Assembly: GCF_009905375.1 (NCBI RefSeq)
Contig: NC_133647.1
Location: forward strand, 48,170,506 to 48,234,505
Source of the DNA: Apium graveolens
Taxonomy: Eukaryota; Streptophyta; Magnoliopsida; Apiales; Apiaceae
Direction of reading: 5' to 3'
Length of the DNA stretch: 64,000 bases
The notes below the pieces were generated by a model. The model did no database searches. It worked only from the letters and a program-made list of their open reading frames with translations, and was not told the origin of the DNA. The stretch's first letter is position 1. Every line of letters starts with the position of its first letter. The translations under genes and the position numbers were made by a program. Below, piece after piece: positions 45,220 through 57,724 of this stretch.

Positions 45220-45519
45220 CGGTCCTTTACTTTTAGAAGTAACAAACAGATCCAGAAATTCTTGTAACCCTCTGAAAAAAGAAGCTGAGTTCTTTATCAA
45301 TAAAGAACCCATAAATTTGTAGCAAGACATACTTGATTTTAACATAAAATTAAGTGAGTTTTGAAGATATTGTGTTTATGTGCTTGTTTATTAATTCTGT
45401 TTAAACACGATATCATTACAAGTTAAACTGTTTTGTTCACCATATCCAAAATAATTCAAAAAGCTTAAAAATATCCTAAAACACATTCATCCCCTGTGTT
45501 GTATTGATTACCTAATAAG

Positions 45520-45532
45520 TGGTATCAGAGCA
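45520..45532 (+). other. Primer binding site of the Sirevirus-like element
   Basis: TGGTATCAGAGCA, complementary to initiator Met tRNA, two bases after the LTR. Confidence 0.9.
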
Positions 45533-45568
45533 AAATCTGAAAGGAAACAGATTAAAGATCTTGGAAGA

Positions 45569-47216
45569 ATGAATACACAGAAGCTTAGCAGTATCACGAT
45601 CCCTACCTTTGACAGATCTAACTACACATTATGGGAAAAGAAACTGATGTTGTTTATTAGGATGGCCAATCCATTATATGTTCAGATTCTCAAGAATGGC
45701 CCTTTCACCCCATGTAAAGAGTTGAGGAATCTACAGATGGAGACATGGTCATTCTAGCTCATTATGATCCTAAGGATCCTTCAGAGTACACTTAACCTGA
45801 AAAGGAGAAAGTCTCTTTGGATAGTGGCTTGCAACTGATTTTAATAGAGTCACTTGACAATGTAATGTACAATAACATTATCAACTGTGACACAGCCAAA
45901 CAGATCTGGGAGAAGATAGAAATTCTATGTGAAGGAACAGAGGAAGTTATTTCAAACCAAAGAAGGATTTTGGTATCTCAGTATAATGGTTTTATGGCTA
46001 AACCAAAAGAAGGAATTACTGAAGTTTTTGAGAGGTTCAATAAATTGATAAATGATTTACAGCTACATTATAAATATTATGAAGCTGAGTAGGTTAACCT
46101 GAAGTTCCTGCTAGCTCTTCCCGACCATCTTGAACTAAAAATATCAGCCATTAGAGAAGGAAGAGATCTAAGTAGAATGACTTTGGAAGTTCTATATGGA
46201 ATCTTGAAAACTTATGAACTTGAAATGCTGCAAAGAAAGTCATTGAAAGCACACCATGGACATGTTGTTTATGGTTTCAGTGCTTTGATTGTACATGACA
46301 GAGAAGAAAGTGAAGATGAGCAAGATAACCAAGTTTCAGTTATTCAAGCTATGGAATAAAAGAACAAATGATCTCGGAATCAAGTTGTGTTGGAGATGGA
46401 GGAAGATGAATACTGCACCCTGGATGAGCTAGATGAAATGGACCAATCCATGGGTTACTTGGCTAGGAAATTCTCCAACATAAGAGTCAAGAAGCCAAGA
46501 TTTTTCAAAATCAAGGGACAATTTTCCAACAGCAACAATTGGAAACCAAAGCACAGTACAATTCAGCTAGTAAAGATGGCTACAAAACAAGATTTATGAA
46601 CAGATCAAAGATAAGGTGCTTCAACTGTGATGAGTTGGGTCACTTTGCTACTGAATATAGAAAGCCTAAAAAGGTGAAGAATGATAAATCTTACTTGGAA
46701 CTGGAAGCAAAGTATGAATCTCTCTTGAAGAAACAATCTGGAAAAGCCTATATTGCAGAAGGGAAGAGTTGGGATGACACTGATAAGGATGATGAGGATG
46801 AAGAAGTTGGAAACTATGCATTAATGGCTTTTGAGCATGGAGAAGCATCCATTTCAAAATCAAAGGTACCAACTCTGACAACTATTGATTTAAATGCGAG
46901 TCAATATAAGGAGACTGTGGAAAAGATGAGTTTAGAGATGTTTCATATAGACACTAGCATGGTAGCAACTACTGAGGAGGTCAGTAGGATAACAAAAGCT
47001 AATGAGAAGCTTGAGAGTGAGAAGCAAAATCTTGATCTGATGCTTGTGGAGCTTGACACAGTCAAGCAAGAAAATGAATATCTGAAAAACAAGCTGAAAT
47101 GTGCTAATGCAATTGAGTTGTGTTGAGGGAAAAGTTGGAAAAGAATGAAGTGAAACTAAAATCTAATAGGAATGTATCTGAGTTAGTTGGTTTGTATCAT
47201 AATAGGAACAAGTCAT
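45569..47216 (+). pseudogene. gag: Copia gag, Sirevirus-like, interrupted at 47217
   Basis: Starts MNTQKLSSITIPTFDRSNY. Includes the copia gag core (KQIWEKIEILCEGTEEV near 45900), MGYLARKFSNIRVKKPRF near 46453 and a zinc knuckle CFNCDELGHFATEY whose last Cys is Tyr. Then comes a Sirevirus-type Glu/Lys-rich coiled-coil (SYLELEAKYESLLKKQ; YGN-like ALMAFEH). Lesions: a stop/frameshift near 45755-45810, TAG near 46090, stops near 46360, a frameshift near 46540-46600 and TGA at 47124. Continues at 54534 after the Angela-like insertion. Confidence 0.85.
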
Positions 47217-47221
47217 GTGCT

Positions 47222-47762
47222 TGTTGGTGTTTGTGCCCTAGAGACAACACTATTATATTTATATTATGAAACATTTGGATTATTAATTATGATTCTAAGG
47301 ATTATTCTTTAATAATTTATTATATCTTTATTTTCTGTGATAAAATGTTAGATTAATAAATGTCCTTGTAATATGATATGTAAATCTATATCTCTAATTA
47401 CGTGACTTAGAAATGAGATTATGAGAATAGTATTGATATTCCTAAAGGTTCCTAGTCAAGTATTATTGTTAAGGGATGATAATAAATACGTTGAGACTAG
47501 TGCATTTGTCGACTGATGATTACATCTCATTGATCATAGGTATGGTGATATTAAAGTCAAAACACAAGCACATGTATTAAATACATGGTGCTGGTTTGAC
47601 CCATTGTGAGATACTACATGTTTAAAGTGTCATAAGTTAATCTCACAGTGATAATGATGTATTGGTCCTTTGACCTGAAATCATTATATTTCTACACGAG
47701 AATTATTATACTTCGATACTATTGAAAGTTATCCTTGACCTGGTAATAATAAAAGTAGACAT
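47222..47762 (+). repeat. 5' LTR remnant of the Angela-like element
   Basis: 541 bases similar to the first part of the 3' LTR (53005-53543). Similarity stops after AAAAGTAGACA. Confidence 0.85.
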
Positions 47763-49026
47763 GATCGTTTTTATTGACTGGTTTTTATTTATGGTTTAGG
47801 TTTCTAAATATGACTTACATGTCGTTTATTCTTTGTAATTCGTTTACCTTGAATGTAACTCGAGTTTTCTTATGTAAGTACAGTAGTATAGGTTGCTTTA
47901 ATGTAATGTACTTCAATTAGGCATGATCCAAGAGGAGAAGCAGCAATCGAGATAAGAAGAATGAAGACTTGTAATTGTAATTGTATTTATATTATTCACC
48001 ATAGGTTGACCTTGATCATTTCATTAGCTTGAAAGGATCACATAGGATAAAGGCCATAACCAAGCACATTTACATACCGCACTTTACATATTGATGTATG
48101 AATGTATGTATATAATAACTAATGATACATGCTTTAATTAGATTAATCATGCATGTATTTATGTATTAGATACGTCACCCATGCCATGACTGCTAAACAA
48201 GATAAAATCTGTAATGACTCAAGTTTTTAAATTTACAAATGATTATGAGATTCTCGTGTTTATGGAACACGGAATGAAATACGAATCTTCTTTATTCCGA
48301 CATGGGGAAATTTTGTCAACAACGGGTTCATTGAACTTGTAAGGTTGTGGGTTTTAAGCAAGACAGATGTGACTCCTCCACTACCTGGAAATCAAATCAT
48401 TGATGAGTATTTGTTTGAAGTATTTTATTCAAGAAAAAATTAGGAATCTCTTTATGATGGGATCATGATCGTTATAATACTAACAAAACCCTAATGTTTA
48501 TATTAAGTTGTTTAGATGCCATCCAATATGTCCAACGCATTAACCCCTAGATCTATAAGGAGTGGGTTCGCCAGAGCGAAGTACTCCCATCTATTGTGGG
48601 ATGGCGTGTTCAAGTATATGATACTTTTTAGACCTTTGGGTTTGACTTAACTAAGTTACCAAAATAGGATTGTGAACTTATAGGCATATAGTTTGGTGTG
48701 ATTTATTGGATAAATAAGAATAAATGTTGTTCCCCTAAACTATCCAAGAGTTATATAGTTGATATAATTGACAGATGTTGTCTACCTTATTGAATCATGT
48801 TTTAGGAGTAAAGCCAAAGCTCAACTAAAACGTTGTGAAATTTGGAACTTGGCTCACTCGAAAGTATATAGAAGATATTCTTTCCGAATTAATAGTTAGG
48901 GCTATTAATTTGATAAAATAGCGGGAGATATATATTTTGACTTTATATGAATAATCACTTGAACATAATTTAAAAATCATCTATAGACTAATTTATCTTA
49001 TGCATTTTAAATATTGTAGATATCAA
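47763..49026 (+). other. Unassigned segment in the 5' region of the Angela-like element
   Basis: Does not match the rest of the 3' LTR and contains no Met-tRNA PBS. No ORF supported. Part of it (about 48500-49020) may be the element's leader; the rest may be foreign DNA. Confidence 0.4.
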
Positions 49027-49755
49027 ATGGTAATCAATTCAAACAACTTCTCTGTGTGATTAGTCCTTGAGAAGGACAAGCTGACGGGAACAAACTTCCT
49101 TGACTGGAAGAGGAACTTGAGGATTGTCCTCAAACAAGAGCGCAAGCTCTATGTCATAGATATCCCTCGCCCAGCACCTCTCCCTGAAGGAGCATCCCGT
49201 GCTCAACATAATGTTTATCAGAAACATATCGATGATGACACGGATGTCCAATTTCTCATGTTAGCGACCATGAGTGCTGAACTTCAGAAACAACATGAGA
49301 ATATGGATTCTTAAGATATGATTGGGCACCTTAAACGTATGTTTGAAGGACAGGCTCGTCAGGAGAGATTTGATACTTTCAAATCGTTACATGCATGTAA
49401 GCAGGGAGAACGTGATCCAGTTGGACCGCATGTTTTAAGAATGATAGGGTATATTGAGTACCTTGCCAAGTTGGGTGCCACGATTGATGTGGAACACCAG
49501 ATTGACCTAATTTTGCAATCTTTAAACAACATCTATTCTCAATTTGTGATGAATTACAATATGAATGAAATAGATAAGAAACCCATCGAATTATTGGCTA
49601 TGTTGAAAACTGTTGAGACCAACGTTCAGAAGGCATCCCCTGCTCCCATGTTGATGGTGAATAAGGGGAAGGCCAAAGGAAAGGGTAAATGGAAAGGCAA
49701 GAGGAAGATGTGATCTAAATTTAATGCCAATCCGAAAGCTGATCCGACCAAGGTT
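49027..49755 (+). pseudogene. gag: Copia gag (Angela-like)
   Basis: Frame starts at ATG 49027. DKLTGTNFLDWKRNLRIVL near 49076, then the gag core and a Lys/Gly-rich stretch (KGKAKGKGKWKGKRKM). The zinc knuckle CHYCKKLGQWKRNC lies just downstream, near 49795. In-frame stops: TGA near 49057, TAA 49312, TGA 49711. Gag and pol share one frame, as usual for copia. Confidence 0.88.
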
Positions 49756-52700
49756 TTGAAGCCTAAATGTGGTGTTCCAAAGGTTGGTGATTGTCACTAT
49801 TGCAAGAAACTGGGTCAATGGAAGAGGAACTGTCACGCTTATTTGGAGGATCTGAAGAAGAAGAAGGTTGTTGTTACTGCTTCTGATTCAGGTATTTATG
49901 TTATAGAAGTCAATTTTTCTACTCCTATATCTTGGGTATTAGATACTGGATGTGGTTCTCACATTTGTATAAATGTGCAGGAACTACAGGGAAATAAGAC
50001 ATTGGCGAAGCGAGAAGTCGACCTACGAGTTGACAATGAAGCAAAGGTTGCTGCTTTAGCTGTAGGGACTTATCATTTATCGTTGCCCACTGGGCTTATT
50101 TTAGAACTAGATAACTATTTTTACGTGCTTGCGATTTGCAAAAACATTATTTCGGTTTCTTGTTTGGACAAGAAAGGTTTTTCGTTTTTGATTCAGAACA
50201 ATAGTTGTTCCTTTTCATTCAATAATGTTACCTATGGGGTTGCACGTTTGTTTAATGGTTTATATGTTCTTAATTTAGATACTCATGTCTATAACATAAA
50301 TAATGATAATAAACATATTAAGATGAAAGACTCAAATCAAACATACCTTTGGCATTTTCGTTTAGGTCACATAAATGAGAAACGCATTTTCAAATTACAT
50401 AAAGATGGTTACTTGGATAAGTTTGATTTTGAATCATATGAAGAATACAAATCTTGTCTCATTAGAAAAATGGCTAAAGCTCCTTTTATTGGACAAGGTG
50501 AAAGGGCCACCAAACGATTAGGACTTATACATAGTGATGTATGTGGTCTAATGCATACGATGGCAAGAGGTGACTTTTATTACTTCATTACATTTACTAA
50601 CGATTTCAGTAGATATGGATATATGTATCTTTTGAAGAACAAATACGATTCTTTTGAAAAGTTCAAAAAATACAAGGCCGAAGTGGAAAAGCAAACATGG
50701 GAAAGTATTACGATCATATCATGGAGGAGAATACTTAAGCCTCGAGTTTAAAGGTTTCTTGAAGGAGTGTGGTATCGTATCACAACTTACTCCTCCTGGA
50801 ACGCCTCAATGGAATGGAGTTTCTGAGAGGAGAAATCGTACCTTGTTGGATATGGTGCGATCGATGATGAGTCTAGCAGATCTTACAATAAGTTTCTGGG
50901 GTTATGCTCTAGAAACGGTTGCATATACACTAAACCGAGTTCTAACTAAATCGGTTCAAAAGACTCCATATGAGATATGGACTGAGAAATGTCACACCAT
51001 GTCTTTTATGAAAGTATGGGGATGCGAAGCATTTGTGAAATGCTTGGTGTCTAACAAGCTGGGATAAAAATTGGATAAATGTTATTTTGTGGGATATCCT
51101 GAAGAAACTAAAGGGTATAGTTTCTATAATCCTACCGACAACAAAGTGTTTGTTGCTTGAACCGCTGTATTTCTTGAAAGAGGGTTACTTTCCAAAAAAA
51201 TTAGTGGGAGGACTATAGATCTCGATAAAGATCGAGTTGTACAAAATAACATTGAACCAGAGTTGGAAAGTGGGCAGGAAGTACATCAAGATGTTCCTGC
51301 TCGGGAAACACAGGTTGTTCGTAGATCTAGTAAGGCTCGTCGTGAGCCGAAGAGATATTATGGATTTCTCTTGACTCAATATGATGATATAATGCTCATA
51401 GATAATGATGAGCCTCTTACCTACCAAGAAGCTATGAACAGTCCAGACTCCGAGAGATGGCTAGAGGCCATGAAATCTGAAATGGAATCCATGTATCAAA
51501 ATAAAGTATGGACTTTAGTTGATCCACCTGAAGGGGTAAAACCTACAGGGTGCAAGTGGGTTTTCAAGAAGAAAACTAACATGGATGGTAAAGTACAGAC
51601 CTATAAAGCGCGACTAGTGGCAAAAGGTTTCAAACAAATTCATGGTATAGACTATGATGAAACCTTTTCACCAGTTGCTATGATCAAGTCCATCAGGATT
51701 TTGCTAGCAATAGCTGCTTACTACGATTATGAGATTTGGCAAATGTATGTCAAAACCGCTTTCTTAAATGGAAGCCTTGAAGATGATGTATACATGATGC
51801 AACCTGAGAGTTTTGTCGATTCCAAGTTTGCTAAGATGGTCTGTAAGCTGCTTCGATCTATTTATGGAATGAAGCAAGCCTCAAGGAGATGGAATCATCA
51901 TTTTGATGAAACAGTCAAAGAATTTGACTTTATTCAAAATGAAGATGAACCATGTATTTACAAGAAGGTTAGTGGGAGCCATATGGCATTCCTGGTACTA
52001 TATATAGATGACATATTGTTAATAGGGAATGACATACCTTCTCTACAGGCTGTTAAGACTTGGTTGGGAAATAGTTTCTTGATGAAGGTCTTAGGTGATG
52101 CCACCTATATATTAGGGATCAAGATCTATAGAGATAGATCAAGGAAATTAATCGGACCAAGTCAGAGTACATACGTTGATAAAGTATTTCATCGTTTTGG
52201 GATGCAAGAGGAAAAAAGAGGATATGTCCCAATGTCTCATGGGAGATTGATCTCAAAAGATAACTGCCCTAAATCATTAGATGATAAGGGCCGTATGAGA
52301 AAAGTTCCATATGCTTTGGCAACTGGATCTATAATGTTTGCGATGATATATACTCGTCCTGATGTTTCGTATGCCTTGAGCATGATGAGCAGATACCAGT
52401 CTAATCCAGGTGAGGGTCATCGGACAGCTGTCAAGAATATTCTTAAGTACTCGAAGAGGACCAAAGATTCATTCTTTGTGTATGGAGAAGACGAGAAGCT
52501 GGTTATAAAGGGTTACACTGATGCTAGCTTCCAGACAGACAGAGACGATTCAGTATCTTAGTCAGGTTTTGTTTATTACCTTAATGGAGGTGCTGTAAGC
52601 TGGAAGAGTTCAAAGCAAGAGAGAATAGCTGATTCTACAATGGAAGCTGAGTATATTGCTGCTAATGAAGCAACCAAGGAGGCTGTTTAGATATAGAAAT

Positions 52701-52990
52701 TCATAACAGGACTTGGTGTGGTTCCATCGATCACAGATCCAGTTGATCTTTACTGTGATGATAATTGAGCTATCACGCAGGCTAAAGAACCAAGGTCCCA
52801 TTCCCAGGCAAAGCATATACTTAGGAGATATCACCTTCTTCGAGAGATTAATGAAAGAGGAGATATACATATATGTAAAGTGCATACTGATGATAATGTT
52901 TCAGACCCACTGACTAAGGCTTTGTCGCAGCTAAAACACGAAGGTCATACTAGTTCCATGGGTATTAGATACATGGGTGAATGGCTCTAG
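49756..52990 (+). pseudogene. pol: Copia pol (Angela-like): protease, integrase, RT, RNase H
   Basis: Protease WVLDTGCGSHIC near 49933; GAG-pre-integrase YLWHFRLGH near 50344, where the first zinc Cys is replaced (EEYKSC); integrase HSDVCGL near 50531 and [14 protein letters not shown] near 50814; RT CKWVFKKK near 51550 and YIDDILLIG near 52001; RNase H YTDASFQTD near 52515 and [11 protein letters not shown] near 52640. A frameshift near 50700 removes the region of the second catalytic Asp, which reads LRSYHGGEY in the new frame. Further stops at 51065, near 51160, 52559, near 52690 and near 52768. Natural stop TAG 52988-52990. Confidence 0.92.
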
Positions 52991-52995
52991 TGCAA

Positions 52996-53004
52996 GTGGG
53001 AGAT
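52996..53004 (+). other. Polypurine tract of the Angela-like element
   Basis: GTGGGAGAT directly before the 3' LTR start TGTTAGTATTTG. Confidence 0.8.
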
Positions 53005-54533
53005 TGTTAGTATTTGTGCCCTAGATACAACACTATTATGTTGATATTATGAAACATTTGGATTATTAATTATGATTCTAAGGATTATTCTTTAGTAATT
53101 TATTTTATCTTTATTTTCTGTGATAAAATGTTAGATTAATAAATATCCTTGGAATATGATATATAAATCTGTATCTCTAAGTACGTGACTTAGAAATGAG
53201 ATTATGAGAATAGTATTGATATTCCTAAAGGTCCCTAGTCAAGTATTATTATTAAGGAAAGATAATAAATACGCTGAGACTAGTGTGTTTGTCACTGATG
53301 ATCACATCTCATTGATCATAGGTATGGTGATACTAAAGTCAAAACAAAAGCACATATATTAAATACATGGTGCTGGATTGACCCGTTGTAAGATACCACA
53401 TGTTTAAAGTGTCATAATTTAATCTCATAGTGATAATGATGTATTGGTCCTTTGACCTGAAATCATTATATTTTTATACGAGAATTAATATACTTTGATA
53501 CTATTGAAAGTTATCCTTCACCGGGTAATAATAAAAGTAGACATTGGGTATATTATGAATCGTATGAGAAATATGAATGATTTAGATGGGATTTAGCCCT
53601 CCTTTATTAAAGGAGTGATATTATTGGCCTCTTGATTAAGTAAGACTATAAAATGAATGCCTGTGCTCAAATAGTGATTTATTTAATATTTTACTCATTG
53701 ATCAAGGAAAGAAGGATTAAACACTTGTAGAGGACGATACAATGCATGCCTCGAGTTTGATCTATAATATAAGGCTAAAGAGATTATATTATATTGTACA
53801 TTATTCATGAAAGGTTTAATTGAATCACCAATTATTATTATTACTTGGGGAGCAATGATGTATTACTAGATGCCACTCATTATTTATAATTTTATTATTA
53901 GAAAATAAAATTATTGCCAACGTAATAATAACCTAAAGGGTCATACACGAAGAACGTTTAAAATGGATTATTATTTAAATTATGAATTTAAAGATTTTAT
54001 TGTTAATTCAAATTTAATTATATAATTAATTAAGCGAGACTTGATTAATTGTATATATATTAGAATTCGAATTTAATAATAATATAAACCCTAAATCAGA
54101 ATGGGTCATTTTAGAAGCCCAATAAGATTAGGGTTAGGCCCAAATCCTCTCTCCCTATATATACATTAAGATGTATATTTTTAGGGTTTAGTTGACACAT
54201 CATTTTTTTGAGAAAACCCTAGCAGCTCTACATCTTAGAGAGGCTAGAGAGAGAGAGAAAAGAGGCAACCAAATTGGCTCGTACCGGTTCCGGTGATCGT
54301 TGGATGATCGAGCGTTCATGTGGATACCTTGGAGAGCAGATCTTCGAAAGGAAGGTTGCTGTGTTGGTTCATCAAGATCTGTACATTCATCACAATCAGA
54401 AGAAAAGCTTTATTAAGGTAAACATCTAATCTCCGAATTAAATGTCTTGTCTCGCATGGATCCTGCGTTTGGGGTTTCATTTTTCATATTTATTTTTGAT
54501 TTTTCCACTGCGTTTGTGTCATGAATCCCAACA
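53005..54533 (+). repeat. 3' LTR of the Angela-like element (1.53 kb)
   Basis: TGTTAGTATTTGTGCCC...ATGAATCCCAACA. TATATATA at 54156-54163 with GAGAGAGAG downstream; CATGGATCCTGCG near 54456. Related in layout to copia fragments A and B. Confidence 0.9.
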
Positions 54534-55822
54534 GTGCTAACATAGCTATTGGTCTTGATCATGATGCTTTGAACAACAACAAGAAAGTGGTAGATGATAA
54601 AGGAAAAGCAACTGAAAGTGAAGATGTCCCAGCTATGCTGAAAAAGTTTGGTTCACCTATGTTCAAAGCATTTGAAGTAAATTTCAGTGAAGAAGAGTTG
54701 ATCATAAAGCAAGAAATTATTGATGAAGACAATAAAAAGAAAAATGCAGAAACAACTCCTACTTCCAAATTTGAAATTGAAAAGAAGCCCATGATCAACC
54801 AAGATTCCAAGACACCTATCAAGGAAGTCAAAACTGAATATGCAAGAAAGAAGAAGAAGAATAGAAATGGAAAAATTGGGATAAACAAAAGCAACAACTT
54901 TATATTTGTTGCAGATGCTCTAAGAAAACAATGTCAAAAATGTGGCTTTGTGAAACATCTAACTTACCTTTATAAAAAGGTTGTTAGCAAGCCAGTGGAA
55001 GGAGCATGCAAGTACAATGAAGCAAAAGCAAATGATCCCTACTCATTCTGTGACAAGTTTGACTGCATCCCTTGCAACCTGAAAGTGATGAAGAGTTGTC
55101 ATAAGCTGAGAGTAGACCTCAAAGAAGTGAATGTTGGGTCTGCATCAAAAAGGGAGAATGCACAACACTCCATAGACACTATTATTTACGAATCCACTCA
55201 TTCTAATTATGCACATTCTGTAAATAAGAAGAAGGTACCCAACACAGCTTGGGTAGCTAAACACACTTAATCCTCATTGTGTGCAGGGAAAATGGAAGAA
55301 AGTCATATGGATCATAGAAAGTGGATGCTCAAGACATATGACAGGTGATTTGGCCCTGCTATCATAATTTGAGGAGAAGGCTGGCCCATTAGTGACTTTT
55401 GGAGACAACAACAAAGGTTTCACAATGGGATATAGAAAATTGATATCTGGAAATGTTGTCATTGAAGATGTAGCACTGGTAGCTGGTCTTGAAGTAAATC
55501 TCCTTAGTGTTAGTCAATTTGCAGACAAAGGATTCAAGGTTTCATTTGACAAAGGAGAGTGCACTTTTATCATCAACAAAACTGGTGACGTTTCTCTAAA
55601 AGGAGCAAGGAAGCAGACTTGGACTCAACAAATGAGGATGGAATCTGTTGCTTCTACACTAAGGCCTCTATAGATTAAGCAAGCTATGGCATAGTAAGCT
55701 GTCTCACTTGAATTTCAAAGCAATAAACACTCTAGTCAAGAAGGAGTTAGTGAGAGATATACCAAACCCGGAGTTTGCTCAAAATGAAGTCTGTGATGTG
55801 GCGCCCTCCAAACCCGGGTTAG
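54534..55822 (+). pseudogene. Sirevirus-like copia gag-pol continuation, copy 1
   Basis: Resumes the element broken at 47217. Lys-rich linker (KKKKNRNGKIGINKSNNFIF), a second knuckle CQKCGFVKHLTYLY (last Cys lost), then protease WIIESGCSRHMTG near 55307, where the usual Asp is Glu, and GAG-pre-integrase (MESVASTLRPL near 55635). Stops at 55268, near 55363 and 55671. It ends at 55800-55822 with the first bases of the solo LTR4 (TGTGGCGCCCTCC), then jumps to inverted sequence. Confidence 0.85.
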
Positions 55823-56136
55823 GGATCATTTGCTTTTGCTTCATTGTACTTGCATGCTCCTTCCACTAGCTTCCTAACAACCTTTTTATAAAGGTAAGTT
55901 AGATGTTTCACAGAGCCACATTTTTGACATTGTTTTCTTAGGGCATTTGCAACAAATGTAAAGTTGTTGCTTTAGTTTATCCCAATTTTCCCATTTCTAT
56001 TCTTCTTCTTTCTTGCATATTCAGTTTTGCCTTCCTTGATAGGTGTCTTGGAATCTTGGTTGATCATGGGCTTCTTTTCAATTTCAAATTTGGAAGTAGG
56101 AGTTGTTTCTGCATTTTTCTTTTTATTGTCTTCATC
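55823..56136 (-). repeat. Inverted copy of the Sirevirus-like linker region
   Basis: Reverse complement of about 54718-55037 and of 56155-56471. With the latter it forms a hairpin with arms of about 315 bases and an 18-base loop (56137-56154). Confidence 0.92.
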
Positions 56137-57229
56137 ATAAAGCAAGAAATTGTTGATGAAGACAATAAAAAGAAAAATGCAGAAACAACTCCTACTTCCA
56201 AATTTGAAATTGAAAAGAAGCCCATGATCAACCAAGATTCCAAGACACCTATCAAGGAAGTCAAAACTGAATATGCAAGAAAGAAGAAGAAGAATAGAAA
56301 TGGGAAAATTGGGATAAACAAAAGCAACAACTTTATATTTGTTGCAGATGCTCTAAGAAAATAATGTCAAAAATGTGGCTTTGTGAAACATCTAACTTAC
56401 CTTTATAAAAAGGTTGTTAGCAAGCCAGTGGAAGGAGCATGCAAGTACAATGAAGCAAAAGCAAATGATCCCTACTCATTCTGTGACAAGTTTGACTGCA
56501 TCCCTTGCAACCTGAAAGTGATGAAGAGTTGTCATAAGCTGAGAGTAGACCTCAAAGAAGTGAATGTTGGGTCTGCATCAAAAAGGGAGAATGCACAACA
56601 CTCCATGGACACTATTATTTCCTAATCCACTCATTCTAATTATGCACATTCTGTAAATAAGAAGAAGGTACCCAACACAGCTTGGGTAGCTAAACACACT
56701 TAATCCTCATTGTGTGCAGGGAAAATGGAAGAAAGTCATATGGATCATAGAAAGTGGATGCTCAAGACATATGACAGGTGATTTGGCCCTGCTATCACAA
56801 TTTGAGGAGAAGGCTGGCCCATTAGTAACTTTTAGAGACAACAACAAAGGTTTCACAATGGGATATAGAAAATTGATTTCTGGAAATGTTGTCATTGAAG
56901 ATGTAGCACTGGTAGCTGGTCTTGAAGTAAATCTCCTTAGTGTTAGTCAATTTGCAGACAAAGGATTCATGGTTTCATTTGACAAAGGAGAGTGCACTTT
57001 TATCATCAAAAAAACTGGTGACGTTTCTCTGAAAGGAGCAAGGAAGCAGACTTGGACTCAACAAATAAGGATGGAATCTATTGCTTCTACACTAAGGCCT
57101 CTATAGATCAAGCAAGCTATGGCATAAGAAGCTGTCTCACTTGAATTTCAAAGCAATAAACACTCTAGTCAAGAAGGAGTTAGTGAGAGATATACCAAAC
57201 CCGGAGTTTGCTCAAAATGAAGTCTGTGA
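56137..57229 (+). pseudogene. Sirevirus-like copia gag-pol continuation, copy 2
   Basis: Direct near-identical repeat of 54703-55800. It has the same Glu in the protease motif (WIIESGCSRHMTG near 56741) but the next Gln codon is intact (LLSQFEEK), and it has its own TAA near 56362. Runs to the LTR4 target site TGTGA at 57225-57229. Confidence 0.88.
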
Positions 57230-57460
57230 TGTGGCGCCCTCCAAACCCGGGTCAGAAGTTTGGGGTCCACAAAACATACACAATATGTAAACATGTATAA
57301 AAATATTATTTGCAATGACCCTGCTTTACACAACCACGGATCGAAATAGGTTAAAGTACAAAAGCAAGCCACAATCTTAACCTTTACTACAACGTACCAA
57401 ATCCCAACTAATTTAACTTACAACTGATAATAAAATCATTCTTACAATCTGACTATCTCT

Positions 57461-57547
57461 CTACTGCATAAAGCTTCTGCTAGCTCGATCCAACTCAGCT
57501 GGAACCTTAGCCCACAGTTTGGACTGAGGAACTTTACTATCATCCAT
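57461..57547 (-). CDS. Small ORF in the last exon slot of LTR4 (not H3-like)
   Basis: 28 codons starting MDDSKVPQSKLW and ending ATGCAG|TAG, 11 bases after the predicted acceptor. It occupies the slot used by the H3-like ORFs in LTR1-3 and is of similar length (21-29 codons), but the peptide is different. The place of the expected donor reads CAG|TAGAG, one G short of CAG|GTAG. Product unknown; may be a decayed exon. Confidence 0.3.
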   Translation of the reverse strand: MDDSKVPQSKLWAKVPAELDRASRSFMQ

Positions 57548-57587
57548 ATTCTTTTCAACTGTAAAATATATAAAAGAATCGCAAAGG

Positions 57588-57603
57588 TGAGCTAACTAGC
57601 TCA
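57588..57603 (-). other. TGAGCTAGTTAGCTCA hairpin (LTR4)
   Basis: Same 16 bases as in LTR5, preceded by ACTTGC and ending 29 bases before the predicted acceptor. Confidence 0.6.
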
Positions 57604-57724
57604 GCAAGTCTTAATAGGGATAACTGAGGTTAAGGAATAATCAAATGAAATGATTCAGAGGAATCAAGTTTCTTTTTAACTAATCATTAGAATTGGATAT
57701 TCATTTTAGATTTTTAAAAACCAA

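Larger units (their letters stand above)
44243..45517 (+). repeat. 5' LTR of a Sirevirus-like copia element
   Basis: Starts TGTATTAGAACAAGAC and ends CCTAATA, two bases before a Met-tRNA PBS. Contains a repeat array (44520-44905) and a TATA-in-hairpin (45194-45219). The 3' LTR of this element is outside the window. Confidence 0.75.
47222..54533 (+). mobile_element. Angela-like copia element, TSD GTGCT
   Basis: 5' LTR start TGTTGGTGTTTGTGCCC at 47222 and 3' LTR end ATCCCAACA at 54533, flanked by GTGCT at 47217-47221 and 54534-54538. It splits the Sirevirus-like gag. One gag-pol frame with stops and a frameshift. The 5' LTR is largely replaced and no PBS is found, so it is dead. Confidence 0.93.

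Noticed and set aside
45520..45532. tRNA gene
   Set aside because: Only a primer binding site complementary to the tRNA end; no cloverleaf. No tRNA or rRNA gene was recognised anywhere in the window.
47763..49026. Host gene inside the Angela-like element
   Set aside because: No continuous frame, no splice-consistent exons and no recognisable domain.
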